This document shows, one piece after another, positions 44,562-52,214 of a DNA stretch of 64,000 nucleotides. The DNA is from Natranaerobius thermophilus JW/NM-WN-LF. Its GTDB lineage: Bacteria > Bacillota > Natranaerobiia > Natranaerobiales > Natranaerobiaceae. Below the pieces are notes generated by a model. That model had not been told where the DNA came from. It saw only the letters and a program-made list of their open reading frames with translations, and did no database searches. The position numbers were made by a program, and so were the translations under genes. How positions within the stretch are numbered: position 1 is the first letter of the stretch; each line of letters begins with the position of its first letter. The stretch lies in contig NC_010718.1 in the NCBI RefSeq assembly GCF_000020005.1, forward strand, positions 501,001-565,000. Direction: 5' to 3'.

Positions 44562-44963
44562 ATGAAAATGTTTTCTGGAACTACAAGTAAAAAACGACCA
44601 GCATTACGGTCTCGCCTAAAGCGTCACCAGGTCAGAAGAACAAGTGGTGTATCGCGAAAATCACGTTCATATGATAAGGAAGATTCCTTTATAAAAAAGG
44701 TTTTTTGGGAAATCCATCGTGACTTGCCAAGAAAAATAGTATTGTCAATTATAATCTTCTTGATGATATATTTTACCTATCAAATAAATCAGGGTTGGTC
44801 TCGCCAAGTAATAGAATTTGTCCACCGGGTTACTACTCAACAACCAGATTACTCACGGATAGTTAATCAAATAGTTGAAGATGACGGAGTATTAGATGAA
44901 ATAGAAATACTTCCTGTGATAGATGATGATAGTGAAGAAGAGGTGTTTGATATAGACAACTAA
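44562..44963 (+). CDS. SpoIVFA-like membrane protein lacking the peptidase (LytM) domain
   Basis: 133 residues. A very basic cytoplasmic N-terminus (about residues 9-48, mostly Lys/Arg/Ser) precedes one membrane segment (about 66-84) and a short acidic external tail ending in DDDSEEEVFDIDN. Position directly before the SpoIVFB-type protease matches SpoIVFA/M23 genes in other Clostridia. Here the M23/LytM domain is absent and the reading frame simply ends. The assignment rests on context and topology; sequence similarity is not evident by eye. Confidence 0.45.
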   Translation: MKMFSGTTSKKRPALRSRLKRHQVRRTSGVSRKSRSYDKEDSFIKKVFWEIHRDLPRKIVLSIIIFLMIYFTYQINQGWSRQVIEFVHRVTTQQPDYSRIVNQIVEDDGVLDEIEILPVIDDDSEEEVFDIDN

Positions 44964-44995
44964 AATTTTAATCTAAATCAGGATAGGTGATAGCT

Positions 44996-45844
44996 TTGAA
45001 TTTTAGAGTTCATTGGACTTTGATTTTATTTGGAATTGTTTATCTATTTACCGGTTTTTTACAGGAGATAGGTATTTTTTTTGTTTTAGTAATATTACAT
45101 GAATTGTCTCATACGATTGTGGCTATCAGCCACGGTTTTAAAGTAGAGGAAACAGTCCTTTATCCCTTTGGAGGGCGGGCAAAAATTGATGGATTAATTG
45201 AAGAAGATCCTTACAGGGAATTACATATCGCCCTAGCTGGTCCTTTAACTAATATATTACTTGCTATTCTCTTTTTATCCTTGGATCAATATTCAATCTT
45301 TTCTGAAGAAATAATTTTGTTTGCCGTAAGGGCAAATATAATCCTGGCATTGTTCAATTTATTTCCTGGCCTTCCCCTGGATGGTGGCAGAGTGTTGAGA
45401 GCTAGCTTGAGTAAGAGAATGAGCTTTCGTGAAGCCACTCATTACGCTTGTCAGGGTGGGAAACTGGTTGGGATTTTACTAGTTATCTTTGGAATTGTAG
45501 TGGGTATAGTGTGGCAATATATTAATATAACTTTTTTCCTTGCCGGATTATTTGTTTTTATAGTTGCTTTAAGAGAAGAAAAAGAGGCAACTTATCTTTA
45601 TTACAGGCATCTCACTAGAAAAAAGCAACTTTTGACTCAAGAAGGAGTCCTTCCCTGTGAAATCTTAATTGCCTTTGAAGCTACATCATTAAAAGAAGTT
45701 ACCAGTCTATTTCGCCCCAAAAAATATCATATTTTGCATGTAATTGACGCAAACTGGGAAAAAAAGGCTATCATAGAAGAAAAAGATATTATTGATGCCA
45801 TGTTTACTAGAGGTCCTCATATAAAAATTTCACAGATTTTATGA
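44996..45844 (+). CDS. SpoIVFB-like M50 site-2 intramembrane metalloprotease
   Basis: 282 residues. Zinc motif HELSH at residues 35-39 within a membrane helix, and the second motif NLFPGLPLDGGRVLRA giving the Asp ligand. A C-terminal soluble region (about 200-282) resembles the CBS domain of SpoIVFB. In Bacillus SpoIVFB cleaves pro-sigma-K in the mother cell. TTG 44996 lies 9 bases after AGGTGAT; GTG 44987 overlaps that SD. Confidence 0.85.
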   Translation: MNFRVHWTLILFGIVYLFTGFLQEIGIFFVLVILHELSHTIVAISHGFKVEETVLYPFGGRAKIDGLIEEDPYRELHIALAGPLTNILLAILFLSLDQYSIFSEEIILFAVRANIILALFNLFPGLPLDGGRVLRASLSKRMSFREATHYACQGGKLVGILLVIFGIVVGIVWQYINITFFLAGLFVFIVALREEKEATYLYYRHLTRKKQLLTQEGVLPCEILIAFEATSLKEVTSLFRPKKYHILHVIDANWEKKAIIEEKDIIDAMFTRGPHIKISQIL

Positions 45845-45872
45845 ATTGGCTGTATTAAATAAGAATGTTGAT

Positions 45873-45888
45873 AACTGAAATTTCAGTT
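45873..45888. repeat. Perfect 16-bp palindrome upstream of the radical SAM gene
   Basis: AACTGAAATTTCAGTT at 45873-45888, about 160 bases before the start codon. It could be an operator or just a small hairpin; no regulator is known. Confidence 0.3.
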
Positions 45889-46044
45889 TCACAGGATCAA
45901 CAAAAGAATATAATAGCGCCTATGAATTGAGCTATGAATATTCATCCATGGAATGAAGCCAAGGTTTTAGACAATGTCATGAAATTGGGTTACAATATTC
46001 CTAGTCAGGATCAAGCTATGAGATTACAAAAAGGGGAGATTATA

Positions 46045-47907
46045 ATGCCACGTAAGCAATTATCCTTTGAAGATATTGAAAGGATTTTACCTCATATTGA
46101 GAAACCAGGTAGATATATAGGAAATGAGTATAATTCAGTAGTTAAAGACTGGGAAGATAAGCTTAGTTTGGCTTTGATTTTTCCCGATGTCTATGAAGTT
46201 GGTATGAGTAATTTAGGATTGAAAATTTTATACCATCATGTAAATAAACTCGATTGGGCTGTAGCCGAACGCGCTTTTTCCCCTTGGATAGATATGGAAA
46301 GGGAATTAAGAGATAATGAAATCCCTCTATATTCTTTAGAAACTTTTACTCCCTTATCTCAATTTGATGTGGTAGGATTTTCACTACAGTATGAGCTCAG
46401 TTATAGTAATGTACTGACTGCTTTAGATTTGGGGGATATTCCCGTCACTAGTATTGATCGGGGAGAAGAAGATCCAATTGTAATGGCAGGGGGACCTAAT
46501 GCTTTTTCACCTGAACCCCTGGCTGAATTTATTGACTTATTTGTAGTAGGTGAAGGTGAAATTGTTTTAATCGACGTACTTGAGCAAATCAAAGAATTAC
46601 AGCAAAAGGGCTACTCTAGAGAAGATTTGTTATTTAAAATGACGGAGATAAAAGGTGTTTATGTTCCTCGATTTTACGAAGAACAATATGAAAATGGTGA
46701 ATACATGGGAGTTAAGCCTGTGAAATCCGATATACCTGAAGTAATCCATAAACGCTTAATTCGGGATTTAGATGAAATTGAGTATCCTACAGAGATGATA
46801 GTCCCAAATATTGATATAGTTCATAATCGGGCCTTTGTGGAACTTTTTAGGGGATGTACCCAGGGATGTAGATTTTGTCAAGCAGGCATGATTTATAGGC
46901 CTGTTAGGGATAGATCTCCCGCTAATCTAGTAGACCTTTCTCAACAGATAGTTTCCAAGACGGGGTATGAAGAACTATCACTCACTTCCCTGTCTACTGC
47001 AGATTACCCGCAAATCGATAGTTTGTTAGATAGTTTGAATGATTGCTTTCAAAATGATATTGCCTTGTCACTACCTTCATTAAGAGCTGATTCCTTTTCC
47101 GTTGATTTAGCCAAAAAGGTTCAACAAGGCAAAAAAACGGGGCTGACATTTGCTCCTGAAGCGGGTACACCACGGTTACGAAATGTAATCAATAAAAAAG
47201 TTCACGAAGAAGACATGATGAAAGCAGCAGAAGCAGCTTTTAAAAGCGGGTGGGACAAGATTAAGCTTTATTTTATGATTGGATTACCTACTGAAAGAGA
47301 AGAAGATTTAGAAGGAATAGTAGAACTATCCAACAAAGTAATTAAACTATATAAACAAATTACAGGGAAAAATAGATTAAAACTGAATGTTAGTACATCA
47401 ACTTTTGTACCTAAACCTCACACTCCTTTTCAATGGATGGGACAGCTTTCTAGAGAAGAAATAAACAGGCGTCAAAAATATTTAAAACAGAATCTTAATC
47501 ATCCTGCTATCAATTACAGCTGGACAGACCCGAATCCCAGTTTTTTAGAGGCTTGTATAGCAAAAGGGGACAGGAAAATCGGTAAGGTTCTTTATCAGGC
47601 TTATCTCAATGGTGTCAGATTTGACGGTTGGAGTGATCAGTTTGACTTTAAACTATGGGAACAGGCTTTTTCAGAACTCGGTGTAAACCCTGAAGATTAT
47701 GCCAATAAGGACTTGGACTTAGGGCAAACATTATCATGGGACCATATCAGTCCCATGATTAAAAAAAGTTTTTTAAAGCGTGAATACAAACGAGCTATAG
47801 AGGAAAAAACAACCAGTGACTGTGACCATAATTTGGATAATTGTAGCTTTTGTAATATTTGTATGGAAACAGAACTGCTTCCATCAAAGGAAGGGAGGAG
47901 GAACTAG
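46045..47907 (+). CDS. B12-binding-like radical SAM protein, TIGR03960 family
   Basis: 620 residues. The N-terminal region (about 30-200) resembles B12-binding radical SAM proteins. The cluster motif RGCTQGCRFCQAG (C-x3-C-x2-C) binds the SAM [4Fe-4S] cluster; a C-terminal Cys-rich stretch (CDHNLDNCSFCNIC) may hold another centre. Family function is unknown, but it is nearly always paired with a DUF2344 protein, as here. ATG 46045 follows AAAAGGGGAG. The stop overlaps the next GTG start by 1 base. Confidence 0.9.
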   Translation: MPRKQLSFEDIERILPHIEKPGRYIGNEYNSVVKDWEDKLSLALIFPDVYEVGMSNLGLKILYHHVNKLDWAVAERAFSPWIDMERELRDNEIPLYSLETFTPLSQFDVVGFSLQYELSYSNVLTALDLGDIPVTSIDRGEEDPIVMAGGPNAFSPEPLAEFIDLFVVGEGEIVLIDVLEQIKELQQKGYSREDLLFKMTEIKGVYVPRFYEEQYENGEYMGVKPVKSDIPEVIHKRLIRDLDEIEYPTEMIVPNIDIVHNRAFVELFRGCTQGCRFCQAGMIYRPVRDRSPANLVDLSQQIVSKTGYEELSLTSLSTADYPQIDSLLDSLNDCFQNDIALSLPSLRADSFSVDLAKKVQQGKKTGLTFAPEAGTPRLRNVINKKVHEEDMMKAAEAAFKSGWDKIKLYFMIGLPTEREEDLEGIVELSNKVIKLYKQITGKNRLKLNVSTSTFVPKPHTPFQWMGQLSREEINRRQKYLKQNLNHPAINYSWTDPNPSFLEACIAKGDRKIGKVLYQAYLNGVRFDGWSDQFDFKLWEQAFSELGVNPEDYANKDLDLGQTLSWDHISPMIKKSFLKREYKRAIEEKTTSDCDHNLDNCSFCNICMETELLPSKEGRRN

Positions 47908-48623
47908 TGAAACTATGGTTTAGTTTTGAAAAAATAGATAAGATGAAATATATTTCATACTTAGATCTTTTGAATGTGTTCGCTCGGGCTATTAAACGGG
48001 CGGGAATAGAGCCAGCCATGAGCAAGGGGTTTAATCCCCAACCGAAAGTTTCCTTTGCCCAGCCCTTGCCCTTAGGAGTTAACTCTCTTAGGGATTATGG
48101 AGAACTTGAAATTGTCAGCAAACCTAATTCATGGGATATGGCTGATATGATATCAGGTATTAATAAAGAGCTCCCTAAAGGTTTTAACATTTTTGAACTG
48201 AAGGAACCTGAGCATTCAAAACCACCTAAATTAATGTCTTTGGTGGTGGCCGCCGATTATAGGTTTAATTGTAGCTCATTAGCAAAAGAAAATGAACTAG
48301 TTGAACTGTGTGGACGGTTAAAAAAGGGCGAAGATTTATATATTGATAAATGGCATAAAAAACGCAAGGAGTATGTTAAGAAAAATATTACACCTATGAT
48401 TTATCAAATAAAGACAGAAGGTCAAGACATCTACGGTACTTTTCAAGCTGGAAGTAGTGGTAACCTACGTCCAGATGATTTTATTTCTGCACTATTGAAT
48501 GATCAAAAGGCTTTTACAAAAATCTCTTGTGATAGATTAGAATTGTTTTGTGAAAACAACAAAAGCCAAAAGAATTTGATCCCCCTTTGGGAATGGGATA
48601 GGTTAAATGTCAATGTTCTTTGA
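47907..48623 (+). CDS. DUF2344 (TIGR03936) protein, C-terminus altered by an IS insertion
   Basis: 238 residues; begins KLWFSFEKIDKMKYISYLDLLN and has MSKGFNPQPKVSFAQPLPLG, both family hallmarks. Function unknown; partner of the upstream radical SAM protein. GTG 47907 is behind GGGAGGAGG. The last four codons (VNVL) and the stop come from the insertion sequence. Joining the flanks across the element shows that the uninterrupted gene ended at TGA right after ...WDRLN, so little was lost. Confidence 0.88.
   Translation: MKLWFSFEKIDKMKYISYLDLLNVFARAIKRAGIEPAMSKGFNPQPKVSFAQPLPLGVNSLRDYGELEIVSKPNSWDMADMISGINKELPKGFNIFELKEPEHSKPPKLMSLVVAADYRFNCSSLAKENELVELCGRLKKGEDLYIDKWHKKRKEYVKKNITPMIYQIKTEGQDIYGTFQAGSSGNLRPDDFISALLNDQKAFTKISCDRLELFCENNKSQKNLIPLWEWDRLNVNVL
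48591..48607. repeat. Left target-site duplication of the IS
   Basis: GAATGGGATAGGTTAAA, repeated exactly at 50089-50105 on the other side of the element. 17 bp is long for most IS families but normal for the IS1202 group. Confidence 0.85.
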
Positions 48624-48682
48624 AAATGTCACCTAAAAACGCATAAATTTGTTCAGAGAAAATGTCACCCCCCAGGAAGGTA

Positions 48683-48703
48683 GACCGAGTTTTAAACTCG
48701 GTC
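48683..48703 (-). terminator. Hairpin at the transposase 3' end
   Basis: GACCGAG / CTCGGTC with a 7-base AT loop. The transposase stop codon (48692-48694) lies inside it. It may stop transcripts leaving or entering the element. Confidence 0.5.
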
Positions 48704-50011
48704 CCTGGTATTTAGTATAGTATCTAAAAGTTCTTGATCAGTCAGGTCGTAGTTAAGATTTGTTCTTTCACTTTGTTTTCTCCAAGGGTGATTTTCATCT
48801 GGGACTATTCTATTTTTAGGTGATTGCGTTGTTTTAACTTTTTTGGTCATTTTAGTAGTTGAAGGCTTGTCCACAATTTGAGTTTCAAACACCATATCTT
48901 TATATTTTACTTTAACTCCAAATTTAGGATTAGATAGGACAGTAACTTTAGATTTAGGAACCAGTTGACTATTTTTATCTAAAATTTGATAGTAACTTCC
49001 TTCAAAAGAGAAAGTGGCACTGTTGTCCACAGTTCTTTTGAATTTAGAACAAAGTATATGATCAAGATTAATATCTTGATTTAAACAGGTAAAAGCCGAT
49101 AGCTCATTTTCGGGCTTTAGGGCAAATCTTTTATTAAAATCAGGCAAGAAATCTTTTTGTAAAAATTCATTAGCTTTCTCCATGGTAGTTATATTGTGTA
49201 GCTTAAAAAGTGTGGGCAGTCTGCTTTGTAAAGTATCAAAAAGCCTTTCAACTCGTCCTTTTGCTTGTGGAGAGTTAGCAGGTATAATAGTGACTCCTAA
49301 CTCTTCCATAGCTGCACCAAATTGAGTAGGCTTAACTTGTTTACCTGCGAGCTGTTCATCAATCGAAAGCTTGTCCGATTTAGGTGATCTAAAAATAGTG
49401 TGCTTATCGCTATAAAGACTTGCAGGAATACCATAGTTTGAAATTAACTGATGCATAATCTGAAAGTATCCCTCAAGACATTCATTTTCAACAAAAAATA
49501 ATCCTAGCAAAGCTCCTGTGGCATCATCGATAGCAGCGTGTAAATCACAATCAAAGCCAGTGTCAAACCAGTCATAAGGTGAGGCGTCTATTTGTACTAA
49601 AAGTCCCATTCTGTCCTTGCGTTTGCGTCTGTGGTGACTCTTACTCTTTTTATGTTTTTTAGGACTAGAAATTCCAGCTTTACTAAGAATTCTATGAACA
49701 ACTGGCCTACTGATAGAGATTTTTTCTCGCTCGTTTAAAAGTTCTGTAAAATGAGTGAAATTTGCATTTGGGTATTTTTCTAACTTTAGAGAAATGATAT
49801 GTTTTTCAGTACTTTCAGGAACAGAATGATCAGGCTTTTTACCTCGGCTTTTATGTATGACAAAACTGGGTCCTTCTAGTTGCACTCCTTTCTTCAGTCG
49901 TTTAATTTGTCGATCACTGAGGTTCAAAGCTCGTGCTGCATCTCTAATGGTTAAGTAGCCATCAATTGTTTGATTGATAATATTTAGTTTTTTAATTTCT
50001 TCTTGGGTCAT
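48692..50011 (-). CDS. DDE transposase, IS1202/ISNCY type
   Basis: 439 residues. An N-terminal helix-turn-helix (LTIRDAARALNLSDRQIKRL) and a basic linker (KKHKKSKSHHRRKRKD) precede an RNase H-like rve core. Core acidic residues are visible in VQIDASPYDWF, LYSDKHTIF and NSPQAKGRVERLF (D, D, E). ATG 50011 follows AAGGTGA. An in-frame TTG at 50083 would start inside the terminal repeat and is unlikely. No frameshift or stop, so it is probably active. Confidence 0.9.
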   Translation of the reverse strand: MTQEEIKKLNIINQTIDGYLTIRDAARALNLSDRQIKRLKKGVQLEGPSFVIHKSRGKKPDHSVPESTEKHIISLKLEKYPNANFTHFTELLNEREKISISRPVVHRILSKAGISSPKKHKKSKSHHRRKRKDRMGLLVQIDASPYDWFDTGFDCDLHAAIDDATGALLGLFFVENECLEGYFQIMHQLISNYGIPASLYSDKHTIFRSPKSDKLSIDEQLAGKQVKPTQFGAAMEELGVTIIPANSPQAKGRVERLFDTLQSRLPTLFKLHNITTMEKANEFLQKDFLPDFNKRFALKPENELSAFTCLNQDINLDHILCSKFKRTVDNSATFSFEGSYYQILDKNSQLVPKSKVTVLSNPKFGVKVKYKDMVFETQIVDKPSTTKMTKKVKTTQSPKNRIVPDENHPWRKQSERTNLNYDLTDQELLDTILNTRDRV

Positions 50012-50088
50012 TTGATATGTCACCTTTTTAGTCATAGTGACATTTTCACAGAACATTCTAGGGGTGACAATATCACAGAACAATTACA

Positions 50089-50105
50089 GAATGGGATAGG
50101 TTAAA
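50089..50105. repeat. Right target-site duplication of the IS
   Basis: Second copy of the 17-bp repeat of 48591-48607; the base after it begins the -35 box of the rplU promoter. Confidence 0.85.
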
Positions 50106-50134
50106 TTGACATCCAGTATGTAACATGATAAAAT
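50106..50134 (+). promoter_or_regulatory. Strong promoter of the rplU operon
   Basis: TTGACA (50106-50111), exactly 17 bases, TAAAAT (50129-50134). It also overlaps the original stop of the DUF2344 gene and survived the IS insertion intact. Confidence 0.85.
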
Positions 50135-50140
50135 ACGGAT

Positions 50141-50239
50141 TGTTATAAACTGCAGGAAAGTCTGCACTGAAACCGCACGGAATGGGTTGCAAACATAATG
50201 ACCTTATTCCGGCGAGTCTTACGAGCAGGAGGTGTAATT
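50141..50239 (+). promoter_or_regulatory. L21 leader-like structured 5' UTR of rplU
   Basis: Between the promoter and rplU lie TGCAG/CTGCA and a longer stem GGAATGGGT paired with ACC..ATTCC, closing a loop of about 13 bases, then the SD GCAGGAGGTG. In Firmicutes this position holds the L21 leader thought to be bound by L21 for autoregulation. The match is by position and general shape; I could not align it to the consensus. Confidence 0.55.
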
Positions 50240-50557
50240 ATGTACGCTGTGATTGAAACTGGAGGAAAACAGTACAAAGTATCTGAAGGCGATGTTTTAG
50301 AAATTGAAAAGCTTTCTCAAGAAACGGAAGAACAGGTAACTTTTGACAAAGTATTGTTAGTTAAAGACGACGAAAATGTCAAAGTTGGTACACCTGTATT
50401 AGAAGAAGCGCAAGTTGAAGGAACTGTTTTAGAACATGGCAAGGGAGAAAAAGTTACCGTGTTTAAGTACAAACCTAAGAAAAACTATCGTAGAAAACAA
50501 GGACATCGTCAGCCATTCAGCAAGGTTAAAATTGACAAAATTAAACTTAACGGTTAA
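50240..50557 (+). CDS. rplU: 50S ribosomal protein L21
   Basis: 105 residues; starts [18 protein letters not shown] and ends with the RNA-binding [18 protein letters not shown] region. ATG 50240 follows AGGAGGTG; longer in-frame starts fall in the leader. First gene of rplU-prp-rpmA. Confidence 0.97.
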   Translation: MYAVIETGGKQYKVSEGDVLEIEKLSQETEEQVTFDKVLLVKDDENVKVGTPVLEEAQVEGTVLEHGKGEKVTVFKYKPKKNYRRKQGHRQPFSKVKIDKIKLNG

Positions 50558-50566
50558 TTTAATGCT

Positions 50567-50914
50567 ATGATACAGGTTGAAGTATATCGCAAAAAAGGTA
50601 AAATTTGTGGTTTTAAGGTTGAAGGACACGCAGATTATGCCCGGGAAGGTGAGGATATAGTTTGTGCAGCCATATCAGCACTTAGTCTGACAGGAGTTTT
50701 TGCCAGTGAAAAACTGTGTAATCTGAGCAAACAGATAACTCAACCTGAAGAGGGTCTATTGTCTTTAGAAATGCCTACCGGGTTAGATGAACAACAACAA
50801 CAAACCTACGAAATTATTCTTGAGACTGTGATTATAGGTATTTATGAAACAGCTAAAAATTATCCGGATTACATTAATATAGAGGATGAAGGGGGGGAAT
50901 ACTCATGGAATTAA
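50567..50914 (+). CDS. prp: Ribosomal-processing cysteine protease Prp
   Basis: 115 residues; [18 protein letters not shown] contains the catalytic His and Cys. Prp removes the N-terminal extension of L27 in Firmicutes. The matching L27 extension is encoded immediately downstream. The gene overlaps rpmA by 10 bases. Confidence 0.93.
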   Translation: MIQVEVYRKKGKICGFKVEGHADYAREGEDIVCAAISALSLTGVFASEKLCNLSKQITQPEEGLLSLEMPTGLDEQQQQTYEIILETVIIGIYETAKNYPDYINIEDEGGEYSWN

Positions 50915-51201
50915 AAATGAATCTACAGCTGTTTGCCCAGAAAAAAGGTACAGGCAGTTCCAAAAACGGTAGAGACAGTATTAGTAAACGTTTAGGAGTT
51001 AAAAGGCACGGAGGCCAACAAGTTAATGCCGGAAACATTATTGTGCGCCAGAGAGGTACTAAATTCCATCCTGGTGAAAATGTAGGGATTGGTAAAGACG
51101 ACACATTGTTTGCTAAAGCGGATGGAGTAGTAACTTTCGAACAAGTTGGTAAAAAGAAGAAGCGGGTTTGTGTCTATCCGGAACCGGCTATGGCAGAATA
51201 A
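50905..51201 (+). CDS. rpmA: 50S ribosomal protein L27 with cleavable N-terminal extension
   Basis: 98 residues. N-terminal [11 protein letters not shown] holds the Prp cleavage motif; the mature protein probably begins after LQLFA. Body [19 protein letters not shown] is typical. ATG 50905 behind AGGGGGGG; ATG 50917 is a possible internal start. Confidence 0.97.
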   Translation: MELKMNLQLFAQKKGTGSSKNGRDSISKRLGVKRHGGQQVNAGNIIVRQRGTKFHPGENVGIGKDDTLFAKADGVVTFEQVGKKKKRVCVYPEPAMAE

Positions 51202-51233
51202 CCCCTTTAAAAGAAAGCCATAAAATGTGCTAA

Positions 51234-51278
51234 TTAAAAAGCTGCCAATCTTTGTATTGGTAGCTTTTTAATATTTTT
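51234..51278 (+). terminator. Terminator of rplU-prp-rpmA
   Basis: TTAAAAAGCTgCCAAT (51234-51249) / ATTGGtAGCTTTTTAA (51256-51271), followed by TATTTTT. Confidence 0.85.
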
Positions 51279-51394
51279 ATGTAAAATTACAAGGAAATTA
51301 CTTGCCTAATATAAAATAATTAGATAAGAATTTGAAGTAAAGGAACGAGTTTTAGAAGATTGAAGTTAATATGTCCCGGTAGGAGGAAAACGTA

Positions 51395-52174
51395 GTGGAT
51401 CAGAAGGGATTTCAGCAGGGGATCTGTGGTGTGATAATTGGGATTGTAGTAACTTTTTTAATACCGTTGATGGCAGATTTGATTACCCCTTATTTATTAT
51501 TTTTAACTCCCGTTGTCATAATTTATTGGCTAATAGTTTACAAATATCTAAAAAAACAATACCATCAGGAGTTAAATAAACGGGTATCTGAAATAAAAGA
51601 ACGCAATTATCAACAATTGACTAATGACATTAGGCGGATACGACATGATATCGTTAATCATTTCCAGATAGTATATAGCCTTGCCCAATTATCAGGAGAA
51701 CAAAGGTTGATAAAACATTTAAAGAAGATTAAGTTTTTAGATGTTTTATACGGTGAAATCCTAAAACTACCTCAATACGATTTGACTGCATTCTATTTGA
51801 ATCAATTTGTTAAAACCTTGGATTCGGGAGGTCAATTTTATTTTCGTAATACAGCAAATATAAATGAATTTGACTTAGGGAAAACAACGGCGGAGTTATT
51901 ACAAAATATTTGTGATGAAATTAATTTATTTAAAAATACTGATACTTCACTGAAGATTAATTGGGAATTGAGGGAAGATGAGGATTGTTATATTATTGTA
52001 TTAGATGTTTATGATTCTCAAAGAACTTGGAAAACTATAGATGAAAACTTCTTTATTGCTTTACAAGATAAATTTGATGAGTTAAAATTTAATTTTGAAT
52101 ATTTTACCTTTAAAACTCAAATTTGGATTAAGTTATGTATTTATAAGAACACAGACAAAAGTAGTTTGCAATAA
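51395..52174 (+). CDS. Membrane-bound Spo0B-like phosphotransferase or kinase
   Basis: 259 residues. Two membrane segments (about 10-48), then a helical hairpin with the phospho-acceptor motif RRIRHDIVNHFQIV (His84), matching the Spo0B four-helix domain. The C-terminal part (about 150-250) lacks recognisable N/G ATP-binding boxes, as in Spo0B. It sits between rpmA and obg, the spo0B position in Bacillus. Bacillus Spo0B is soluble, so the membrane anchor is unusual. Role in sporulation phosphorelay is inferred. Confidence 0.7.
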   Translation: MDQKGFQQGICGVIIGIVVTFLIPLMADLITPYLLFLTPVVIIYWLIVYKYLKKQYHQELNKRVSEIKERNYQQLTNDIRRIRHDIVNHFQIVYSLAQLSGEQRLIKHLKKIKFLDVLYGEILKLPQYDLTAFYLNQFVKTLDSGGQFYFRNTANINEFDLGKTTAELLQNICDEINLFKNTDTSLKINWELREDEDCYIIVLDVYDSQRTWKTIDENFFIALQDKFDELKFNFEYFTFKTQIWIKLCIYKNTDKSSLQ

Positions 52175-52214
52175 AGATATTTTACGAATCTATTAAATGA
52201 AGGGGTAATCGAAT

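Larger units (their letters stand above)
48608..50088 (-). mobile_element. IS1202-like insertion sequence, 1481 bp
   Basis: Ends start TGTCAATGTTCT on the left and, read inward on the other strand, TGTAATTGTTCT on the right; the 26-bp termini match at about 21 positions and finish in TGTCACC. Each end also has an internal copy of the same site: 48650-48669 on the left and 50037-50055 on the right. One transposase gene fills the element. Exact 17-bp flanking duplications and intact ends indicate a recent insertion. Confidence 0.85.

Noticed and set aside
47907-48623. DUF2344 gene truncated by the IS
   Set aside because: Reconstruction of the empty site shows the original stop only a codon after the duplication, so essentially the whole protein is retained.
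50012-50083. Transposase start at TTG 50083
   Set aside because: It would translate the terminal repeats; ATG 50011 has a proper Shine-Dalgarno and matches the family N-terminus.
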